Source of the DNA: CAZVWH01 sp964631175
GTDB taxonomy: Bacteria > Planctomycetota > Phycisphaerae > Sedimentisphaerales > Anaerobacaceae
Reading direction: 5' to 3'
Assembly: GCA_964631175.1 (NCBI GenBank)
Contig: CAZVWH010000118.1
Span: 1 to 8,194, forward strand
Length of the DNA stretch: 8,194 nt
Positions 6,286 to 8,194 of the stretch are shown here, piece after piece. Under the pieces are notes generated by a model, which searched no databases, had not been told where the DNA came from, and saw nothing but the letters and a program-made list of their open reading frames with translations. The translations under genes and the position numbers were made by a program. Position 1 is the stretch's first letter; the number at the start of each line of letters is the position of its first letter.

Positions 6286-6345
6286 TTCTTCATCCTTTCA
6301 ATCTACAGGCTGCTAAAACTGCAAAAATAACAAAAAAAGAATAAA

Positions 6346-6361
6346 ACCGTAGCAAAACGGT
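6346..6361 (-). promoter_or_regulatory. Small hairpin with long T-rich tract in the leader of the DUF4097-like gene
   Basis: ACCGT (6346-6350) and ACGGT (6357-6361) form a 5-bp stem with a 6-nt loop. On the minus strand it is followed by TTTATTCTTTTTTTG, a long U-rich tract. It lies between the candidate promoter and the start at 6285. It could be a weak attenuator or chance in AT-rich DNA, because the stem is short. Confidence 0.3.
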
Positions 6362-6372
6362 AATATTTAAAC

Positions 6373-6415
6373 AATATACACAAATAATAGCAGAATGGGC
6401 AAGGGTGCGTGTCAA
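6373..6415 (-). promoter_or_regulatory. Candidate promoter region for the DUF4097-like unit
   Basis: On the minus strand there is a perfect TTGACA (6415-6410), but its best partner, TATTAT with an extended TGC (6389-6384), is 20 nt away, which is too long for a good sigma70 promoter. A second pair in the same stretch, TTGCCC (6402-6397) and TATATT (6378-6373), has an 18-nt spacer and matches 4/6 and 5/6. Either would give a leader of about 80-95 nt. The exact element is uncertain. Confidence 0.4.
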
Positions 6416-6445
6416 GATTGTTGGTAAAATCTACAGAAAGAAACG

Positions 6446-6547
6446 TTTGTCATTTCGACCGTAGTGAGCGCAGCGAACGGAGTGGAGAAATCTGCTTTGA
6501 AGGCAGACCTCTCCACTCGGCCATACGGCCTCGGTCGAGGTGACAAA
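6446..6547. repeat. MITE-like intergenic palindromic repeat, about 100 bp
   Basis: Outer arms 6446-6461 and 6532-6547 are complementary over 16 bp with two G-T positions. Inner arms 6480-6495 (GAGTGGAGAAATCTGC) and 6503-6518 (GCAGACCTCTCCACTC) pair over 16 bp with two mismatches around a 7-nt loop. A third small stem, GGCC-ATAC-GGCC, lies at 6519-6530. The stretch between the left arms reads TAGTGAGCGCAGCGAACG. The sequence type (CATTTCGACCG...GTGGAGAAATCT) resembles palindromic repeats I recall from many bacterial genomes, which is memory and not a search result. It carries no ORF, so if mobile it would be non-autonomous. Confidence 0.75.
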
Positions 6548-6880
6548 AGGTGACCAACCATTATCCATTGAGATAATTAGGTAATACAATAGCGTCCACC
6601 TCATCTACGAACTTGACGTGCACCCAATGGGCAATTGCTTGCCGCCCACGCTGAATTAACCGCATAGGTGGAAAACCTGCCCGCCATATAGTTACTGCCA
6701 ATGAGCCGTCGATGCGCGATTGACGGCTAAACTTTTATGCTCATTTTTAGAGCTAATATAATATTGCCGCTATGTGAATATGTGGCAAGTTTTATATAAT
6801 GGATTTCAATAATGTCTGAAACTGTTTAAGTTTATTCGCAACGGAGAAGGACAGCAACAGGTCGGCTGGTAGAACGGGTT
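6548..6880. other. Intergenic region without a convincing gene
   Basis: About 330 bp between the palindromic repeat and the peptidase gene. It contains a minus-strand 34-codon ORF at 6561-6665 with no ribosome binding site, an imperfect palindrome around TGGGCAATTGCTTGCCGCCC (6628-6647), and an inverted repeat at 6704-6728. No tRNA, promoter or conserved protein is recognised. It probably consists of decayed or repetitive DNA. Confidence 0.5.
6704..6728. repeat. Inverted repeat, 7-bp stem
   Basis: AGCCGTC (6704-6710) and GACGGCT (6722-6728) are perfectly complementary around an 11-nt loop. On the plus strand it is followed by AAACTTTTATG, only loosely terminator-like, and no gene ends just before it on either strand. 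It lies in the gene-free stretch next to the short minus-strand ORF remnant. Confidence 0.4.
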
Positions 6881-7963
6881 TCAGCCTACCGATAGACTGT
6901 GTGAACAACCGCGTGTTAGTATCTCGCATCCAGTCCTGGTTACAAGGACATCATCTTCTATTCGCACGCCCAATTTGCCGGGAATATAGACGCCCGGCTC
7001 TATTGTAATAACCTCGCCTGTCCGCAGCCTGCCTTTGCTGTTGGCTTTGAGGAAAGGGGCTTCATGTATCTCTAAGCCCAGTCCGTGTCCCGTACCGTGG
7101 CCATAGACGGGCAGATCATTTCTACGAATTACATCTCTGGCAGCGGCATCAACCTGGCCGATTTTAATGCCGGCTTTAACCATCTTTATCGCCGCTGCTT
7201 GTGCCTGCTCCACAACATCATATACTTTTTTATAAAAAACTTTGGATCTACAAATAGCGAAACATCTGGTGATGTCACAGCAATAGCCCTTGTATTTAGC
7301 CCCAAAGTCTATCAAAATAGTATCTTCTGGTTTTAGCTTTTTTTTGCCCGGCTGATGATGAGGCCGTGAAGCGTTTGCACCAAAGGCAACAATAGTATCG
7401 AAGCTGTTTGTCGCACCTGCTCTGCGAATCTGAAAATCGAGCAAGCCGGCTAATTCGTTCTCTGTTATCCCCGGCTTCACTTGATGCAGGCTCTGCTGAA
7501 GAGCTTTTGCCGCTATAGAAGCGGCCCGGCGAATGCAGGTAAGCTCAGTGCTGTCTTTACTGCTGCGGACAGTCTCGATGACGTTTGCAATAGTTATTAG
7601 CCGAGCTTCGACATACTTCTTTAAGAGCTCAAAATCAGCAAATGAAGTGGATTTCTCGACAGCTACCATTCGCACCGGTCTGAGCTTTCTTAGCAGTTTG
7701 GATGCAGCTTGAGCTAAGAACTCAGAATCGTTGCGTCTAATGATTCTGCATCCTACACATTCTTTTTGCGCCTGTTCTGTGTATCTGCTATCGGTTACAA
7801 GAAAAGTTTGTCTTTTAGTAATCAACGCCCAGCTATCAGAACCCATAAAGCCAGTCGTATAAGTTACATTTGGCGGACTCGTTATAATAAGGCAGTCTAT
7901 TCTTTGTTTGCGAAGCTCACGACGAATTGCTTTGATTCGTTTTGTTATTATCTCTTTGTTCAT
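6881..7963 (-). CDS. Xaa-Pro aminopeptidase / M24-family metallopeptidase
   Basis: This 360-residue cytoplasmic peptidase is expected to release N-terminal residues preceding proline, or to cut Xaa-Pro dipeptides. The N-terminal creatinase-like domain (about 1-130) has SPPNVTYTTGFMGSDSWALIT and FLVTDSRYTEQA. The C-terminal pita-bread domain has all five dinuclear metal ligands: Asp219 (LIDFGA), Asp230 (CCDITR), His293 (GHGTGHGLG), Glu322 (TIEPGVY) and Glu336 (VRIEDD). The conserved SRPHHQP is at 199-205. Length and layout match YqhT/PepQ-type enzymes of about 355 residues rather than the longer E. coli PepP. The ATG gives a family-typical N-terminus, with only a weak GGCGAG upstream. No co-directional gene is close downstream. 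Choosing between Xaa-Pro aminopeptidase and prolidase from sequence alone is not safe. Confidence 0.93.
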   Translation of the reverse strand: MNKEIITKRIKAIRRELRKQRIDCLIITSPPNVTYTTGFMGSDSWALITKRQTFLVTDSRYTEQAQKECVGCRIIRRNDSEFLAQAASKLLRKLRPVRMVAVEKSTSFADFELLKKYVEARLITIANVIETVRSSKDSTELTCIRRAASIAAKALQQSLHQVKPGITENELAGLLDFQIRRAGATNSFDTIVAFGANASRPHHQPGKKKLKPEDTILIDFGAKYKGYCCDITRCFAICRSKVFYKKVYDVVEQAQAAAIKMVKAGIKIGQVDAAARDVIRRNDLPVYGHGTGHGLGLEIHEAPFLKANSKGRLRTGEVITIEPGVYIPGKLGVRIEDDVLVTRTGCEILTRGCSHSLSVG

Positions 7964-8000
7964 TTTCTCGCCAAATAATCATAATTACCGCTCCCTAACC

Positions 8001-8024
8001 CATTCGACTACGCTCAGGGCAGGC
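8001..8024. repeat. Possible fragment of a dispersed intergenic repeat
   Basis: CATTCGACTACGCTCAGGGC and the next four bases resemble the CATTTCGACC end of the palindromic repeat at 6446-6547. They also match a type of sequence I recall as a common dispersed element in bacterial genomes. No matching second arm is present nearby, so it would be a fragment. It lies 38 nt upstream of the peptidase start codon. Confidence 0.3.
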
Positions 8025-8079
8025 TTTCGCGGCTCTGTGTTCTGTCCTCTTTATCGCGAGTATCTTCATTAACACTAAA

Positions 8080-8108
8080 TCAGCAAAAAATAAAGCATTT
8101 TTTGCTGA
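8080..8108. terminator. Perfect 12-bp hairpin, probable bidirectional terminator
   Basis: TCAGCAAAAAAT (8080-8091) and ATTTTTTGCTGA (8097-8108) are perfectly complementary with a 5-nt loop. The run of T in the right arm of either strand gives it the A-tract/T-tract form of an intrinsic terminator. It lies 116 nt upstream of the peptidase start codon. It most likely ends a gene lying beyond the right edge of the window and insulates the peptidase gene. Confidence 0.5.
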
Positions 8109-8194
8109 AACGTTTGGATTCAGGCCGGTTTCTTTTTATATTTTAGATAGATTAAAAAAACTTGCTGAGGGGGGAGGCTGGTGATATGTAGTTA

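Noticed and set aside
6741..6803. 20-codon plus-strand ORF starting ATGCTCATTTTT
   Set aside because: It has no ribosome binding site, is very short and lies in AT-rich intergenic DNA with no sign of selection.

Overview
The window looks like chromosomal DNA from a moderate-GC, Gram-negative-type bacterium. The style of the proteins, with a short IspG, a DUF4097-like surface protein and many structured intergenic repeats, suggests a Planctomycetota/Phycisphaerae-like genome. That placement is an impression from sequence style, since there is no rRNA or other marker here.

Layout from left to right. (1) 63-1922, plus strand: a complete typA/bipA GTPase gene, followed by a small hairpin. (2) 2084-3839, minus strand: a two-gene unit. 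ispG (non-mevalonate isoprenoid synthesis) has a good sigma70-type promoter and a GTG start. An uncharacterised six-helix membrane protein follows 4 nt later. (3) 3840-4051: a divergent intergenic region with the ispG promoter and a cluster of strong, partly mutually exclusive hairpins. (4) 4052-4903, plus strand: a membrane-anchored alpha/beta hydrolase with an intact Ser-Asp-His triad. A second hairpin resembling the one upstream lies after it. (5) 4999-6285, minus strand: a probable two-gene unit. It has a predicted lipoprotein with eight THNG repeats (DUF4097-like beta-solenoid) and a small membrane protein gene that appears to be split by a single-base frameshift. (6) 6286-6880: about 600 bp without a convincing gene. 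It contains a promoter region, a roughly 100-bp MITE-like palindrome, a short ORF remnant and smaller inverted repeats. (7) 6881-7963, minus strand: a complete M24-family aminopeptidase P/Xaa-Pro peptidase gene. (8) 7964-8194: upstream DNA with a repeat fragment and a perfect 12-bp-stem hairpin.

Most of the genes are housekeeping (translation GTPase, isoprenoid enzyme, peptidase). The accessory interest lies in the DUF4097-like/membrane protein pair, the frameshift between its two reading frames, and the hairpin and palindrome elements between genes. I found no tRNA, rRNA, CRISPR array, insertion sequence or recognisable new defence or mobile system.
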